From Enterobacter wuhouensis (GTDB taxonomy: Bacteria > Pseudomonadota > Gammaproteobacteria > Enterobacterales > Enterobacteriaceae), in assembly GCF_004331265.1 (NCBI RefSeq), contig NZ_SJOO01000003.1, forward strand, positions 1 to 64,000: DNA of 64,000 nt. Reading direction: 5' to 3'. This document shows positions 34,375 through 44,561 of this stretch, one piece after another. Below the pieces are notes generated by a model, which ran no database searches, was not told the DNA's origin, and saw nothing but the letters and a program-made list of their open reading frames with translations. The stretch's first letter is position 1; each line of letters begins with the position of its first letter. Position numbers and translations under genes: made by a program.

Positions 34375-35223
34375 TCAGGCCAGCGCCAGATCCGCAAGTA
34401 TCGCAGCAAGCGCTTCGCGCGGCTCACCCTGTATCGCCTGCAGCGGGAACGGCAGCGCGGGCGCTTCAACTTTCCCCAGCATCTCTGCCGCTGCCGCTAC
34501 CACCCGTAAGCTGCCGTATCGACGGAACAATTCCCAAAGCGGCTCAAGCCGCTCGGACTGCGCCGCCTCTTTCGATCGCGCAATCGCCAGCGCGGCCTGC
34601 GGGAACAATCCTCCCATCACCGAATACCAGACGTCAAACCCGGCCTGCAGGGCGGAGGCCGCTCGCCAGTCACCGGCGATGCCCAGCGTGACGTTTTCAG
34701 GAAGGCGAGCGCGTACCTGCAACAGGTCCTCCGGCACGCGGCCAAGCTTTATGGACCCTATATTCGGCAGGGCCGCGGCGGCAAATAACAGTTCATCGCT
34801 AAACGAAAAACCGGTCGTTGCGGGGTTATCGTAAATGCACAGCGGTACGGAGATCTGGCGGGTCACCGTTTCATAGAGATTAAACACTTCGTCTTCCGTT
34901 AATCGCTGGTACGACACGGGTGCCAGCAGCACGCCGGAGGCTCCTGCCGATTGCGCGCCGTCAGCCAGACGCAGAATATCGTCCAGCCGTAATGCGCCGA
35001 TGCTGACGATGACCGGAATGTCATCAGCATGCGCCACCGCGCAGCGTGCGATCCGGCTGCGCTCTTCAACGGTCAGATAGGCATAACTTCCCGTTGAGCC
35101 CAAAATGCCCAGTGAATCCACGCCAGCGTCGACAACGGGGTGCAGAAGATTGATGAAGGCCCGCTCGTCAAACGTCCCCTCTTTCAGGGGCGTTAACGGA
35201 AAGGCGCTTAACCCGTGAAACAT
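34375..35223 (-). CDS. DapA/NanA-family lyase (dihydrodipicolinate synthase-like)
   Basis: This 282-aa class I aldolase of the DHDPS/N-acetylneuraminate lyase family keeps the Schiff-base lysine (K159 in SIKLGR), the tyrosine of the YxxP motif (Y131 in CIYDNPATTG) and the substrate loop GSTG (42-45). It is therefore probably an active pyruvate- or keto-acid-dependent lyase, but not dapA itself. It follows the B3/B4-domain gene by 12 nt and is co-transcribed with it. Substrate is unknown. Confidence 0.82.
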   Translation of the reverse strand: MFHGLSAFPLTPLKEGTFDERAFINLLHPVVDAGVDSLGILGSTGSYAYLTVEERSRIARCAVAHADDIPVIVSIGALRLDDILRLADGAQSAGASGVLLAPVSYQRLTEDEVFNLYETVTRQISVPLCIYDNPATTGFSFSDELLFAAAALPNIGSIKLGRVPEDLLQVRARLPENVTLGIAGDWRAASALQAGFDVWYSVMGGLFPQAALAIARSKEAAQSERLEPLWELFRRYGSLRVVAAAAEMLGKVEAPALPFPLQAIQGEPREALAAILADLALA

Positions 35224-35235
35224 TTTTTTGTCCTC

Positions 35236-35922
35236 TTACAGTTCCAGCAGCTGCACCTGCGCCGTGGCGCCGGGCATCATGCGCTGCAGATTATTGACCA
35301 GTTCTGCACCCGCCTCTTCCAGCGCGGCTAACGGCATCGACGGCAGGCTTTCGAGAATAAACCACATAGATCGCGCCTGGCTATCGAGACGCGTGCGTAC
35401 CCCCTGTCGCCAGTTCCAGCGGCGGCAGGTGACGCCGAGGTCGTCGCGCCAGATAACCTCGCCTGCATCCGGGTATTCCACCACCGGCTGGCCCTCTTTC
35501 AGGGTATCAAAGGTTTCATCACCCGCGGCCAGCGTCAGTCGTGGTGCACCGGAATAGGCCGCGAGATTTTCTCCGCCCACCGGAATGGCATAGCGAATGC
35601 TCACCGCGTTATAGATATCCACTACCGGGTCGAGCGGCGGCAGCGAGCCGTCTTTAATCACCCGCTTGCGCAGGGCTGCGGCCGAGCAGGGCGTGCGTTT
35701 GGGTTTTGCGCCAAAGGCTTTAAACACCTCATCCCAGGCGGCGAGATGATCTTCAGCCCAGGGTACATCGTCATTCAACACCTGCTGGCAGGCCTGCGCC
35801 AGCGCGGCGGGCGCAACCTCCGGATGGATAATCGGCGCGGCTTCAACCAGAATGCTCAAGGCCCGAAAGCCGGGCGCGATCCCGGCCAGTCGTGAATCTA
35901 TTGACGGCGTTACGAGAGACAT
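35236..35922 (-). CDS. Stand-alone B3/B4 tRNA-binding-domain protein
   Basis: This 228-aa protein resembles the B3/B4 domain found in the phenylalanyl-tRNA synthetase beta subunit, where it edits mischarged tRNA. Typical stretches are KRTPCSAAALRKRVIKDG, PPLDPVVDIYNAVSIRYAIP and GGENLAAYSGAPRLTLA. It lacks any synthetase core. I chose the ATG at 35922 (MSLVTPSIDSRLAG); the longer frame to 36234 crosses the divergent promoter and the XRE gene. It is paired with a DapA-like gene and is divergent from an XRE-cupin regulator. Function is unproven. Confidence 0.8.
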   Translation of the reverse strand: MSLVTPSIDSRLAGIAPGFRALSILVEAAPIIHPEVAPAALAQACQQVLNDDVPWAEDHLAAWDEVFKAFGAKPKRTPCSAAALRKRVIKDGSLPPLDPVVDIYNAVSIRYAIPVGGENLAAYSGAPRLTLAAGDETFDTLKEGQPVVEYPDAGEVIWRDDLGVTCRRWNWRQGVRTRLDSQARSMWFILESLPSMPLAALEEAGAELVNNLQRMMPGATAQVQLLEL

Positions 35923-35933
35923 AAATAATCCTG

Positions 35934-35992
35934 TATTGACTGTTTTATACCATGGTAGTGACCAATGACTGATAAAGTCAATATAATGACTG
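35934..35992. promoter_or_regulatory. Repeated TGACTG elements in the divergent promoter
   Basis: TTGACTG (35936-35942) and two copies of AATGACTGAT starting at 35964 and 35985, 21 bp apart (two helical turns). The second and third overlap the regulator's two possible start codons. They may be operator sites of the adjacent regulator. Confidence 0.45.
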
Positions 35993-36567
35993 ATTCGGGT
36001 GCCGATGTTGCCCAGGTAAGCCTGGCCGTGGCGAACCGCATCCGCAACTGGCGTAAAGAGAAAAAGCTGTCGCTGGATGAGCTGTCCCGCCGGGCCAGCG
36101 TCAGCAAAGGGATGCTGGTGGAGATCGAAAAGGGCGCAGCCAACCCCAGCATCGCCATTTTGTGCAAGCTGGCCGCCGCGCTCGGCATCTCCGTGGCGGA
36201 TATCGTTAACGTCTCCAGCGAGCCGCTGGTGCATGTTATCGAAGAAGCGGCTATTCCGGTGCTGTGGCAGGGGGCGCAGGGCGGGTACGCCAGGCTGCTG
36301 GCAGGCACCGCGGGCCCGGACATGATTGAATTATGGCAATGGGAAATGCAGCCGGGGGAGCGTTTTACCTCTCCGGGGCACCCGGCGGGAACCATTGAGC
36401 TGCTGCACGTGAACGAGGGCGTGTTAACCCTGACGGTGGACGAGGTGGTGACGCAGGTTAACGCTGGCGCATCGGCGGTGGCGAAAACGGAAGCGAAGCA
36501 CGGCTACGCCAATGAAGGTGATACCGTGCTTCGCTTCACCATGACGGTGGCGGAGTTTCACCGATAA
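35965..36567 (+). CDS. XRE-family regulator with C-terminal cupin domain
   Basis: This 200-aa protein has an N-terminal helix-turn-helix (KKLSLDELSRRASVSKGMLVEIEKG in two helices, residues about 33-57) and a C-terminal cupin (GHPAGTIELLHVNEGVL, residues about 140-156). This PuuR-like layout usually senses a small metabolite. It is divergent from the B3/B4-DapA-like pair and is their likely regulator. The start is uncertain: ATG 35965 has a weak GGTAG, and the in-frame ATG 35986 is an alternative. Confidence 0.85.
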   Translation: MTDKVNIMTDSGADVAQVSLAVANRIRNWRKEKKLSLDELSRRASVSKGMLVEIEKGAANPSIAILCKLAAALGISVADIVNVSSEPLVHVIEEAAIPVLWQGAQGGYARLLAGTAGPDMIELWQWEMQPGERFTSPGHPAGTIELLHVNEGVLTLTVDEVVTQVNAGASAVAKTEAKHGYANEGDTVLRFTMTVAEFHR

Positions 36568-36569
36568 AA

Positions 36570-36602
36570 AGTAGGCCGGGTAAGCGTAGCGCCACCCGGC
36601 GT
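36570..36602. repeat. REP unit between the XRE gene and patA
   Basis: TAGGCCGGGTAAGCG and GCGCCACCCGGCG at convergent gene ends. Confidence 0.8.
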
Positions 36603-36605
36603 TGT

Positions 36606-38047
<1,442 letters not shown>

Positions 38048-38184
38048 CTTCAGATGACTTAACGAAAATCGGGATAAACGCCAGGTTAACATTATGTTGC
38101 ACAATATTTAATCATGCCGGGACAAGCCAAACGGGATGAACGAGCAGCGCAGAGGCCGGGAAGATGATGCCAGCTTTCGTCAAT

Positions 38185-38201
38185 TGCACCAGCGTGGTGC
38201 G
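38185..38201. promoter_or_regulatory. NtrC-binding site upstream of patA
   Basis: TGCACCA-N3-TGGTGCG matches the NtrC dyad TGCACCA-N3-TGGTGCA at all but the last base. It lies about 140 bp upstream of the -24 element, a normal enhancer distance. Confidence 0.8.
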
Positions 38202-38342
38202 TTACATGCTTCTTTAGCGGGCATTAACAGGTAATGCTTTGTAGGTAATTTCTTCTCGAAAGTATTTTAAATCAATTAATTATAAAAACGCACAAAAAGT
38301 GCGGTTTAACTAAAATTTGCGATCTCGATCGAATTTAACAAC

Positions 38343-38369
38343 TAAAGATAAATTGGTTATCGCCGAAAA
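38343..38369 (+). promoter_or_regulatory. FliA (sigma-28) promoter of aer
   Basis: TAAAGATA-N11-GCCGAAAA against the flagellar consensus TAAAGTTT-N11-GCCGATAA. The spacing is exact and it lies about 50 nt before aer. Confidence 0.8.
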
Positions 38370-38420
38370 AACAATAAACCACAAAATTAACATTCGAATA
38401 ACCTGCAAGGAATGCCCGCC

Positions 38421-39941
38421 ATGTCCTCTCCATCCTACGTCACCCAGAATGAATATCTTCTGGACGATGACACAACCCTAATGTCGACCACCGATCTCGA
38501 CAGCTACATGACCCACACCAACGATACCTTTGTGCAGGTGAGCGGCTACTCCCTGCAAGAACTGCTTGGTCAGCCGCACAATCTGGTACGTCATCCCGAT
38601 ATGCCGAAAGCGGCCTTCGCTGACATGTGGTACACGCTGCAGCAGGGAGAACCCTGGAGCGGGATTGTCAAAAACCGCCGTAAAAATGGCGATCATTATT
38701 GGGTTCGCGCCAACGCCGTACCGATGGTGCGCCACGGAAAGGTGACGGGCTATATGTCGATTCGCGCGAAAGCGACGGCAGACGAAATTGCAGCCGTGGA
38801 GCCTTTGTATAAAGCCCTGAATGAAGGGCGTTGCAATAAACGCATCCATAAAGGGCTGGTGGTGCGTAAAGGCTGGCTCGGCAGGCTGGCGGGGATGCCG
38901 CTGCGCTGGCGGGTGCGCGGTGTCATGGCGGTGATGTACGTGGCGCTGGCAGCCACGCTGGCGGCAACCTCTGCGGCCTGGGCTTCCTATGCGGCCGCCG
39001 CCGTTGTCATGCTGCTGGGCATGGCGCTGTTTGAACAGCAGATTGTCCGCCCGGTGGAAAACGTGGCCCGTCAGGCGCTCAGGGTGGCGACCGGCGAGCG
39101 CAACAGCGTGCAGCATCTGAACCGCAGCGACGAGCTGGGCCTGACGCTGCGCGCCGTCGGGCAGCTTGGGCTGATGTGCCGCTGGCTTATCAATGACGTC
39201 TCAAGCCAGGTGGTGAGCGTGCGCGACGGCAGCGACAGGCTGGCGCAGGGCAACGAAGATCTCAACGACCGCACGCGTCAGACCGTCACCAACGTGCAGC
39301 AAACCGTGGCGACAATGAACCAGATGGCGGCGTCGGTACAGAGCAATTCGGAAACCGCCGCTGAGGTGGACAAGCTCTCCGTCGCGGCCAGCAGCGCGGC
39401 AACGAAGGGCGGGAACGCGATGCAGACGGTGGTGAAAACCATGGACGACATTGCCGACAGCACCCAGCGGATTGGCTCGATTACCTCGCTGATTAACGAC
39501 ATCGCCTTCCAGACCAACATCCTGGCGCTGAACGCCGCGGTCGAAGCGGCAAGGGCGGGTGAGCAGGGCAAGGGCTTTGCGGTGGTCGCGGGTGAAGTGC
39601 GCCACCTCGCCAGCCGAAGCGCCAACGCGGCTAACGATATTCGTAAGCTGATCGATGCCAGCGCCAGCAAGGTGCAGTCCGGCTCCGATCAGGTTCATGC
39701 GGCGGGCCGCACCATGGACGACATCGTTGAGCAGGTGAAAAACGTCACGCAGCTGATTGCGCAGATTAGCAACGCCACGTCTGAGCAGGCGACCGGGCTG
39801 TCCGAATTAACCCGCGCCGTGGCGGAACTGGACGGCATTACGCAGAAAAATGCGGATCTGGTAGAAGAGAGCGCGCAGATCTCTGCCATGGTGAAGCACC
39901 GCGCCGGACGTCTTGAAGATGCGGTAACCGTGCTCCATTAA
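38421..39941 (+). CDS. aer: Aerotaxis receptor Aer
   Basis: This 506-aa protein has the same length as E. coli Aer. It has an N-terminal FAD-binding PAS domain ([20 protein letters not shown] and [18 protein letters not shown]), a membrane hairpin near residues 165-205, a HAMP-like linker, and the MCP signalling hairpin ([20 protein letters not shown]). It senses redox state and drives taxis to oxygen via CheA/CheW. ATG 38421 is chosen because AAGGA is 9 nt upstream; it abuts the earlier ATG at 38412. Transcribed from a FliA promoter. Confidence 0.96.
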   Translation: MSSPSYVTQNEYLLDDDTTLMSTTDLDSYMTHTNDTFVQVSGYSLQELLGQPHNLVRHPDMPKAAFADMWYTLQQGEPWSGIVKNRRKNGDHYWVRANAVPMVRHGKVTGYMSIRAKATADEIAAVEPLYKALNEGRCNKRIHKGLVVRKGWLGRLAGMPLRWRVRGVMAVMYVALAATLAATSAAWASYAAAAVVMLLGMALFEQQIVRPVENVARQALRVATGERNSVQHLNRSDELGLTLRAVGQLGLMCRWLINDVSSQVVSVRDGSDRLAQGNEDLNDRTRQTVTNVQQTVATMNQMAASVQSNSETAAEVDKLSVAASSAATKGGNAMQTVVKTMDDIADSTQRIGSITSLINDIAFQTNILALNAAVEAARAGEQGKGFAVVAGEVRHLASRSANAANDIRKLIDASASKVQSGSDQVHAAGRTMDDIVEQVKNVTQLIAQISNATSEQATGLSELTRAVAELDGITQKNADLVEESAQISAMVKHRAGRLEDAVTVLH

Positions 39942-39960
39942 GTCTTTTCAGGTTTCGCTA

Positions 39961-40000
39961 AAGCCGTTTATTCCCTTCGGGAGTAAACGGCTTTTTGTTT
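39961..40000 (+). terminator. Terminator of aer
   Basis: AAGCCGTTTA and TAAACGGCTT form a 10-bp stem extended by CCC/GGG in the loop, followed by a T-rich tract. Confidence 0.9.
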
Positions 40001-40113
40001 TTCTGAATAAGTCAGCATGTTAAATAAATATTAAATAACTAAAAAATGCCGGATTTTTTATTCACTCCTGACCCGTTCATCAATGGTGGTAAAGAAAAAA
40101 ACGATCAAAGTCA

Positions 40114-40140
40114 TAAAGTTAGCGTTTTTATTACCGATAA
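40114..40140 (+). promoter_or_regulatory. FliA (sigma-28) promoter of the chemoreceptor gene
   Basis: TAAAGTTA-N11-ACCGATAA, only two bases off the flagellar consensus with exact spacing, 40 bp before the ATG. Confidence 0.85.
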
Positions 40141-40180
40141 CAGCGATCGTCTGAGAAATAATCACATCGATGGAGTAAAT

Positions 40181-41740
40181 ATGTTCTTACATGACGTAAA
40201 GATCGGCACGAAATTATTTCTGGCGTTTGGGTTTTTTATTGTCCTGATGATCGTCAGCGCGAGCTTATCCCTTTTGAGCCTGAACCGGGCAAACAACGGG
40301 ATGCAAACCATCATTAGCAGCGACTACCCGACTACGGTAAAAGCCAACCAGCTAATCGACAACTTCCAGGAATTTATTAGCACCCAGCAGCTTATGCTGC
40401 TTGACGAACAGGGCACGTACACGGCGCAATCCCAGCAGCGCTTAAAAGAGATCAGCGAGCGCATTACGGTGATCCTGGGGGAGCTGAACAACGCGCTGCA
40501 TGATGCAAAATCACAGCAGGTGCTGGCGGATATCCGCGACGTGCGCCAGCAGTACCTGGACTCGCGCTACCGTATTTTACAGGCGGTGCAGAATAACGAT
40601 CGTGCGGGAGCCATCCAGGAGATGATGACCAACACGATTGCCGTGCAGCAGGCTTACAAAGCGAAAGTGCAGGCGCTGATTGCCATTCAAAACAGCGAGA
40701 TGCAGAGCGCAGGCGCGCAGGTGGACGGCGACTTCCGTACTAATCGCCTGCTGCTGATCCTGATCACCCTCTTCAGCGTGGCGGTGGGCAGCCTGATCGG
40801 CTGGTTTATCGTGCGCTCCATCACCCGTCCGCTGGGCCAGGCGGTGAGCTTTGCGGAAGCCATTGCCGAAGGCGATTTGACCGGCAGCATTCGCTCCCAC
40901 GGTAAAGATGAAACCGGCCTGCTGCTCGCCGCGCTGATGGAGATGAAAACCCGTCTGCTGGACATCGTGCAGCAGGTGCAGACCGGCTCCGAGAACATCT
41001 CCAGCGCCGCCGCGCAGATTGTCGCGGGTAACCAGGATCTGGCCGCGCGCACGGAAGAGCAGGCCAGCTCCGTTGAACAGACCGCAGCCTCGATGGAGCA
41101 GATCACCGCGACGGTGAAAAACACCGCGTCGCACACGGGTGAAGCGACCAACCTCTCTGCCGATGCCGCCACGGTGGTCAAAAACAACGGCGAGATGATG
41201 AAGCAGGTGACCAGCAAAATGCGCCTGATTAACGATACGTCGAACCGGATGTCCGACATTATCGACCTGATCGACGCCATCGCCTTCCAGACCAACATTC
41301 TGGCGCTCAACGCGGCGGTCGAGGCGGCGCGTGCGGGCGAGCACGGTCGCGGCTTTGCGGTGGTAGCGGGCGAAGTGCGCCAGCTGGCGCAGAAAAGCGC
41401 ATCGTCCGCGAGTGAAATCCGCCAGCTGATTGAAAGCTCCACCAGCCAGACTCAGGACGGGATGAACCTGGTTGAGAAAGCCAGCGGGCTGATCAACGGG
41501 ATGGTTGGCAACGTGGAGGAGATGGATATGATTCTGCGCGAAATCCGCCAGGCGAGCCACGAGCAGACGGAAGGGATCTCGCAGATTAACAGTGCGATTG
41601 GCCTGATTGACGCCACCACCCAGCAGAACTCCGCGCTGGTGGAGGAGTCCGTTGCGGCGGCGGCCTCGCTAAACGAGCAGGCAATGCACCTGAAGGCGCT
41701 GGTACGCGTCTTCCGCGTGAGCGAGCACGCGCTGGCTTAA
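40181..41740 (+). CDS. Methyl-accepting chemotaxis protein
   Basis: This is a 519-aa transmembrane chemoreceptor. It has an N-terminal membrane helix (ATKLFLAF-like, residues about 9-32), a roughly 150-aa periplasmic four-helix-bundle sensor, a second membrane helix ([20 protein letters not shown], about 188-207), HAMP, and the conserved signalling tip ([20 protein letters not shown]). The C-terminus ends RVSEHALA and lacks the NWETF-type CheR/CheB tether. ATG 40181 has GGAGTAAAT upstream; the frame from 40046 overlaps its FliA promoter. Ligand is unknown. No E. coli gene lies here. Confidence 0.92.
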   Translation: MFLHDVKIGTKLFLAFGFFIVLMIVSASLSLLSLNRANNGMQTIISSDYPTTVKANQLIDNFQEFISTQQLMLLDEQGTYTAQSQQRLKEISERITVILGELNNALHDAKSQQVLADIRDVRQQYLDSRYRILQAVQNNDRAGAIQEMMTNTIAVQQAYKAKVQALIAIQNSEMQSAGAQVDGDFRTNRLLLILITLFSVAVGSLIGWFIVRSITRPLGQAVSFAEAIAEGDLTGSIRSHGKDETGLLLAALMEMKTRLLDIVQQVQTGSENISSAAAQIVAGNQDLAARTEEQASSVEQTAASMEQITATVKNTASHTGEATNLSADAATVVKNNGEMMKQVTSKMRLINDTSNRMSDIIDLIDAIAFQTNILALNAAVEAARAGEHGRGFAVVAGEVRQLAQKSASSASEIRQLIESSTSQTQDGMNLVEKASGLINGMVGNVEEMDMILREIRQASHEQTEGISQINSAIGLIDATTQQNSALVEESVAAAASLNEQAMHLKALVRVFRVSEHALA

Positions 41741-42231
41741 TCCAGCTGGGAGATCTCCAGCGCCGCGCGGTCGATTACGCCGATAATCTGCTTTAGCTGC
41801 GCGTCGCTGAGCTCTCCCTGATTCACCTTCAAATCCAGCACCGCCTTGAAGTTATCCAGCGCCCGCTTCATCTGCGGGTTTTTGCGTAGCTGGAACCCCA
41901 CGGAACGCGCTTTGATACGTTCCTGAATCTGCTCAAGCTGTTCCTGGTTTTCATCCAGCCAGCGCTGCCCTTCAGCGGTTATCGCAATTCTCTTACGCCC
42001 GTTCTCTTCGTCCGTAATGGTGATAAACGTCTGATCCTGCAGATAATCCAGAGTTGGGTAGATCACGCCCGGGCTTGGGGTGTAGTTCCCCTGCGTCAGG
42101 TTCTCAATCTCTTTGATCAGCTCATATCCGTGGCTGGCATTGCGCGTCAGGATATCCAGGATCACCAGCCGCAGGTCGCCGTGGCCAAAAAATCGTGGTC
42201 GGCGTCCACCGCCGTCGTGTTCGTGTCGCAT
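41737..42231 (-). CDS. yqjI: PadR-family metal-responsive repressor YqjI, short N-terminal form
   Basis: This is a 164-aa protein whose winged-helix body matches E. coli YqjI ([39 protein letters not shown]). E. coli YqjI (207 aa) represses yqjH and carries a long His/Cys-rich N-terminal tail that binds nickel or iron. Here only [11 protein letters not shown] precedes the fold. I chose 42231 because GAGG lies 7 nt upstream; a start at 42243 adds only four residues. It is divergent from yqjH and overlaps the chemoreceptor stop by 4 nt. Confidence 0.9.
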   Translation of the reverse strand: MRHEHDGGGRRPRFFGHGDLRLVILDILTRNASHGYELIKEIENLTQGNYTPSPGVIYPTLDYLQDQTFITITDEENGRKRIAITAEGQRWLDENQEQLEQIQERIKARSVGFQLRKNPQMKRALDNFKAVLDLKVNQGELSDAQLKQIIGVIDRAALEISQLD

Positions 42232-42250
42232 AGTGAACCTCATAATTTGA

Positions 42251-42276
42251 TATATCTAAACTATATCGTAGATATA
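42251..42276. promoter_or_regulatory. Inverted repeat near yqjI, likely YqjI operator
   Basis: TATATCTA-N10-TAGATATA directly upstream of yqjI. A related palindrome, CGATATATCG, lies at 42345-42354 just before yqjH. E. coli YqjI binds repeated elements beside both genes. Confidence 0.6.
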
Positions 42277-42312
42277 TTCAGATGCAATCTAAAAGATCTT
42301 GCATTCCTGGTT

Positions 42313-42334
42313 AATAGCAATCATTATCATTAAA
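42313..42334. promoter_or_regulatory. Fur box in the yqjI-yqjH region
   Basis: AGCAATCATTATCATTAA resembles the Fur consensus repeats (ATTATC, AATCATT). yqjH is Fur-repressed in E. coli. Confidence 0.5.
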
Positions 42335-42344
42335 AAATCAATTT

Positions 42345-42354
42345 CGATATATCG
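42345..42354. promoter_or_regulatory. Palindrome before yqjH, possible second YqjI site
   Basis: CGATATATCG is a perfect 10-bp palindrome 24 bp before the yqjH start, similar to the arms at 42251-42276. Confidence 0.5.
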
Positions 42355-42378
42355 TATTCACCTGAGAAGGGCATAAAC

Positions 42379-43143
42379 ATGACATCAACCCGTTACCCTC
42401 AACGTGTCCGCAACGACCTGCGCTTTCGCGAGCTGAACGTGCTCCGCGTTGAGCGCGTCAGCGCGGGCTTCCAGCGCATCGTTCTCGGCGGCGAGGCGCT
42501 GGAAGGGTTTAGCTCCCGCGGCTTTGACGATCACACAAAGGTCTTTTTCCCGGCACCGGGCACGACCTTTGTGCCGCCGGTGGTGACCGAGGACGGCATC
42601 GACTGGGGCGAAGGCGTGCGTCCGCAGGCGCGTGACTATACGCCGCTGTACGATGAGGTGAAGCATGAACTGGTGCTGGATTTCTATGTGCATGACGGCG
42701 GCATTGCCAGCAGCTGGGCGCTTGCGGCGAAGCCCGGCGACAAGCTCACTATTGGCGGCCCGCGCGGATCGCTGGTGGTGCCGGAAGATTACGCCTGGCA
42801 GCTCTACGTTTGCGATGAGTCCGGCATGCCCGCGCTGCGCCGCCGTTTAGAAGGCATCGCAAAACTGCCGGTGCGCCCGGACGTTCATGCGGTGGTGACC
42901 GTCAGCGATGCGTCTTATAAGGACTATCTGGCGCACCTGAGCGAATTTAACATCACCTGGGTTGTGGGCCATAGCGAACAGGCGGTAGCGGACCATCTGG
43001 CGACGCTGGTCGTGCCGGAGGCGGATTACTTTATCTGGCTGACCGGAGAAGGGAAGGTGGTGAAAAACCTGAGCCGTCAGTTTGAAACCGAGGCGATCGA
43101 TCATCAGCTGGTGCGTGCCAGCGCATACTGGCACGCCAAATAA
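42379..43143 (+). CDS. yqjH: NADPH-dependent ferric-chelate reductase YqjH
   Basis: This 254-aa protein has the length of E. coli YqjH. It is a siderophore-interacting FAD reductase releasing iron from ferric-siderophores. The FAD-binding motif RDYTPLYDEVKHELVLDFYV and the glycine motif GGPRGSLVVPEDYAWQLYV are clear; the C-terminal WLTGEGKVVKNL is typical of ViuB-like proteins. GAAGGGCATAAAC precedes the ATG. It is repressed by YqjI and Fur in E. coli, and matching sites are visible. Confidence 0.95.
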   Translation: MTSTRYPQRVRNDLRFRELNVLRVERVSAGFQRIVLGGEALEGFSSRGFDDHTKVFFPAPGTTFVPPVVTEDGIDWGEGVRPQARDYTPLYDEVKHELVLDFYVHDGGIASSWALAAKPGDKLTIGGPRGSLVVPEDYAWQLYVCDESGMPALRRRLEGIAKLPVRPDVHAVVTVSDASYKDYLAHLSEFNITWVVGHSEQAVADHLATLVVPEADYFIWLTGEGKVVKNLSRQFETEAIDHQLVRASAYWHAK

Positions 43144-44313
43144 TCAGGCGGCGGACTCCAGCTGCGCTTCGCTCACCTGATGTTCGAGCGAGGCTCGGAC
43201 CTCGTTCAGCGCCTTCTCCTGCTGGGCAAAGTAGGCTTCCATATTGTTCAGCGAGGAGACCAGCAGCCAGGACTCTTCTTTTTCAAGCTCCGCCAGCTCG
43301 TTCACCAGGGTGTCGATTTGCTCGCGAACCTGCGCCATTTTTTTGCGGATTCGCTCCAGATCGTTCAGCCTGTCGCTCGCCATCAGCGGCTCAAAGCCCT
43401 GCTGCAGGCGCGCCACCAGTGAACGGATTGCTTTCACATCCCCGCGCTGCCTGGCCTGGTTGAGCTGCACCATCCTGGTATTGGCTTCCTCTTTCAGATC
43501 GTCCGCAACCAGATCCGGATGGCACAGCTTGCTCGCCTGACGCCACAGGCGTTTCAGCTCGTTCCGATCCTCTTCCGAGAGATCTTTCCCTTTACGCAGA
43601 CGCACTTCAGCATCGTGATGCTGTTCGCGATACTTCTCGTACTCGTCGTTGGCCTCGTCGCGCGCCTGACGTGCCGGCTCTTCTTCTCGCGTTAAGCCGC
43701 TCTCCAGCTCCAGCGCTTCGGCCAGCAGATTGGCGATGAGGTTGCTCTGCTGCTGCAGATGCTTGCGCGCCTCGGCAGCCTGAATGGAATCGGCAGGCAG
43801 GTCGCGCCAGCGCTGGGTAAGCGTTGCCAGCACCTCCACCGCCTGCGCCATATAGTGCTGACAGCGACGGTAATCCTCTTCCCGACGACGCGCCTCCGCC
43901 TGCTGACGACGCAGGTTTAGCTCCGCCAGCGTTTTGCGCAGGGCGAGGATCTGCTGCATCAGCGGCCCGAGGCGGGAGAAATAGAGATCGTTGAACTCGT
44001 CAAGCTGTTGGACGCGGGCGTTACGACGATCGATCAGATCGCGCAGACGCTCCTCCAGCGCTTTCAGCTCCATCTTGCTGGCGGCCACCTGCGGGTCGCG
44101 CCACGGGGTAACGGCGCGCTGGCCCTGCAGCCAGGCGGTGATGGCCCTGATGGCCGCGGTATAGTTCTTCTGCTCAAGCGCCACGACGATTGCCTGTAGC
44201 TCATCGTCAAACGCTTCATTTTTCAGCCGCGTCAGCTGGCTCTGGATGATGTCGTCATCTTCCAGTTCGATGGCATTTTTAATGATTTCTAGCCGTTTGA
44301 TCGGTGTGCTCAT
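43144..44313 (-). CDS. Coiled-coil protein with J-domain-like HPD motif
   Basis: This 389-aa cytosolic protein is dominated by long charged helices (residues about 75-240 and 315-380) likely to form coiled coils. Between them lies a J-domain-like part, DRNELKRLWRQASKLCHPDL, with HPD at 265-267 followed by a helix (NTRMVQLNQARQRGDVKAI). This suggests a DnaJ-type cochaperone or a scaffold that calls DnaK. It is convergent with yqjH, with no gap after its stop. It is not in the E. coli K-12 locus. The target is unknown. Confidence 0.8.
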   Translation of the reverse strand: MSTPIKRLEIIKNAIELEDDDIIQSQLTRLKNEAFDDELQAIVVALEQKNYTAAIRAITAWLQGQRAVTPWRDPQVAASKMELKALEERLRDLIDRRNARVQQLDEFNDLYFSRLGPLMQQILALRKTLAELNLRRQQAEARRREEDYRRCQHYMAQAVEVLATLTQRWRDLPADSIQAAEARKHLQQQSNLIANLLAEALELESGLTREEEPARQARDEANDEYEKYREQHHDAEVRLRKGKDLSEEDRNELKRLWRQASKLCHPDLVADDLKEEANTRMVQLNQARQRGDVKAIRSLVARLQQGFEPLMASDRLNDLERIRKKMAQVREQIDTLVNELAELEKEESWLLVSSLNNMEAYFAQQEKALNEVRASLEHQVSEAQLESAA

Positions 44314-44561
44314 GATGCCTTTTGCTCTGGCGCTTAAGTATTTGAGTTAAGGTTAGTTGTTGTAAAAACTACAGGAAATAATACACACGGATGATGATCG
44401 GCGCGATGGGGGATTTCTTTAGTTTTTAGGGTTTGTGAAGGAGTGGTAGGTATTTTGCGATCCTTCTGGATGGGAGAGCACAGCAACTCCTCTTTCTCTG
44501 TGGAGTATCGCCAAGAAAAACAAAAGGGCCGACGATTTCTCGCCAGCCCTTGCTGTATCTT
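44314..44561. other. Intergenic region left of the ileX insertion
   Basis: These 248 bases lead from the J-domain gene start to the tRNA-like copy. A hairpin AAGGGC-N16-GCCCTT lies at 44525-44552. I find no credible gene; a 63-codon minus-strand frame here includes the tRNA-like sequence and is not accepted. Confidence 0.45.

Noticed and set aside
35923..36234. Longer N-terminus of the B3/B4-domain protein
   Set aside because: The extension crosses the divergent promoter and lies antisense to the XRE regulator; MSLVTPSIDSRLAG at 35922 is the natural start.
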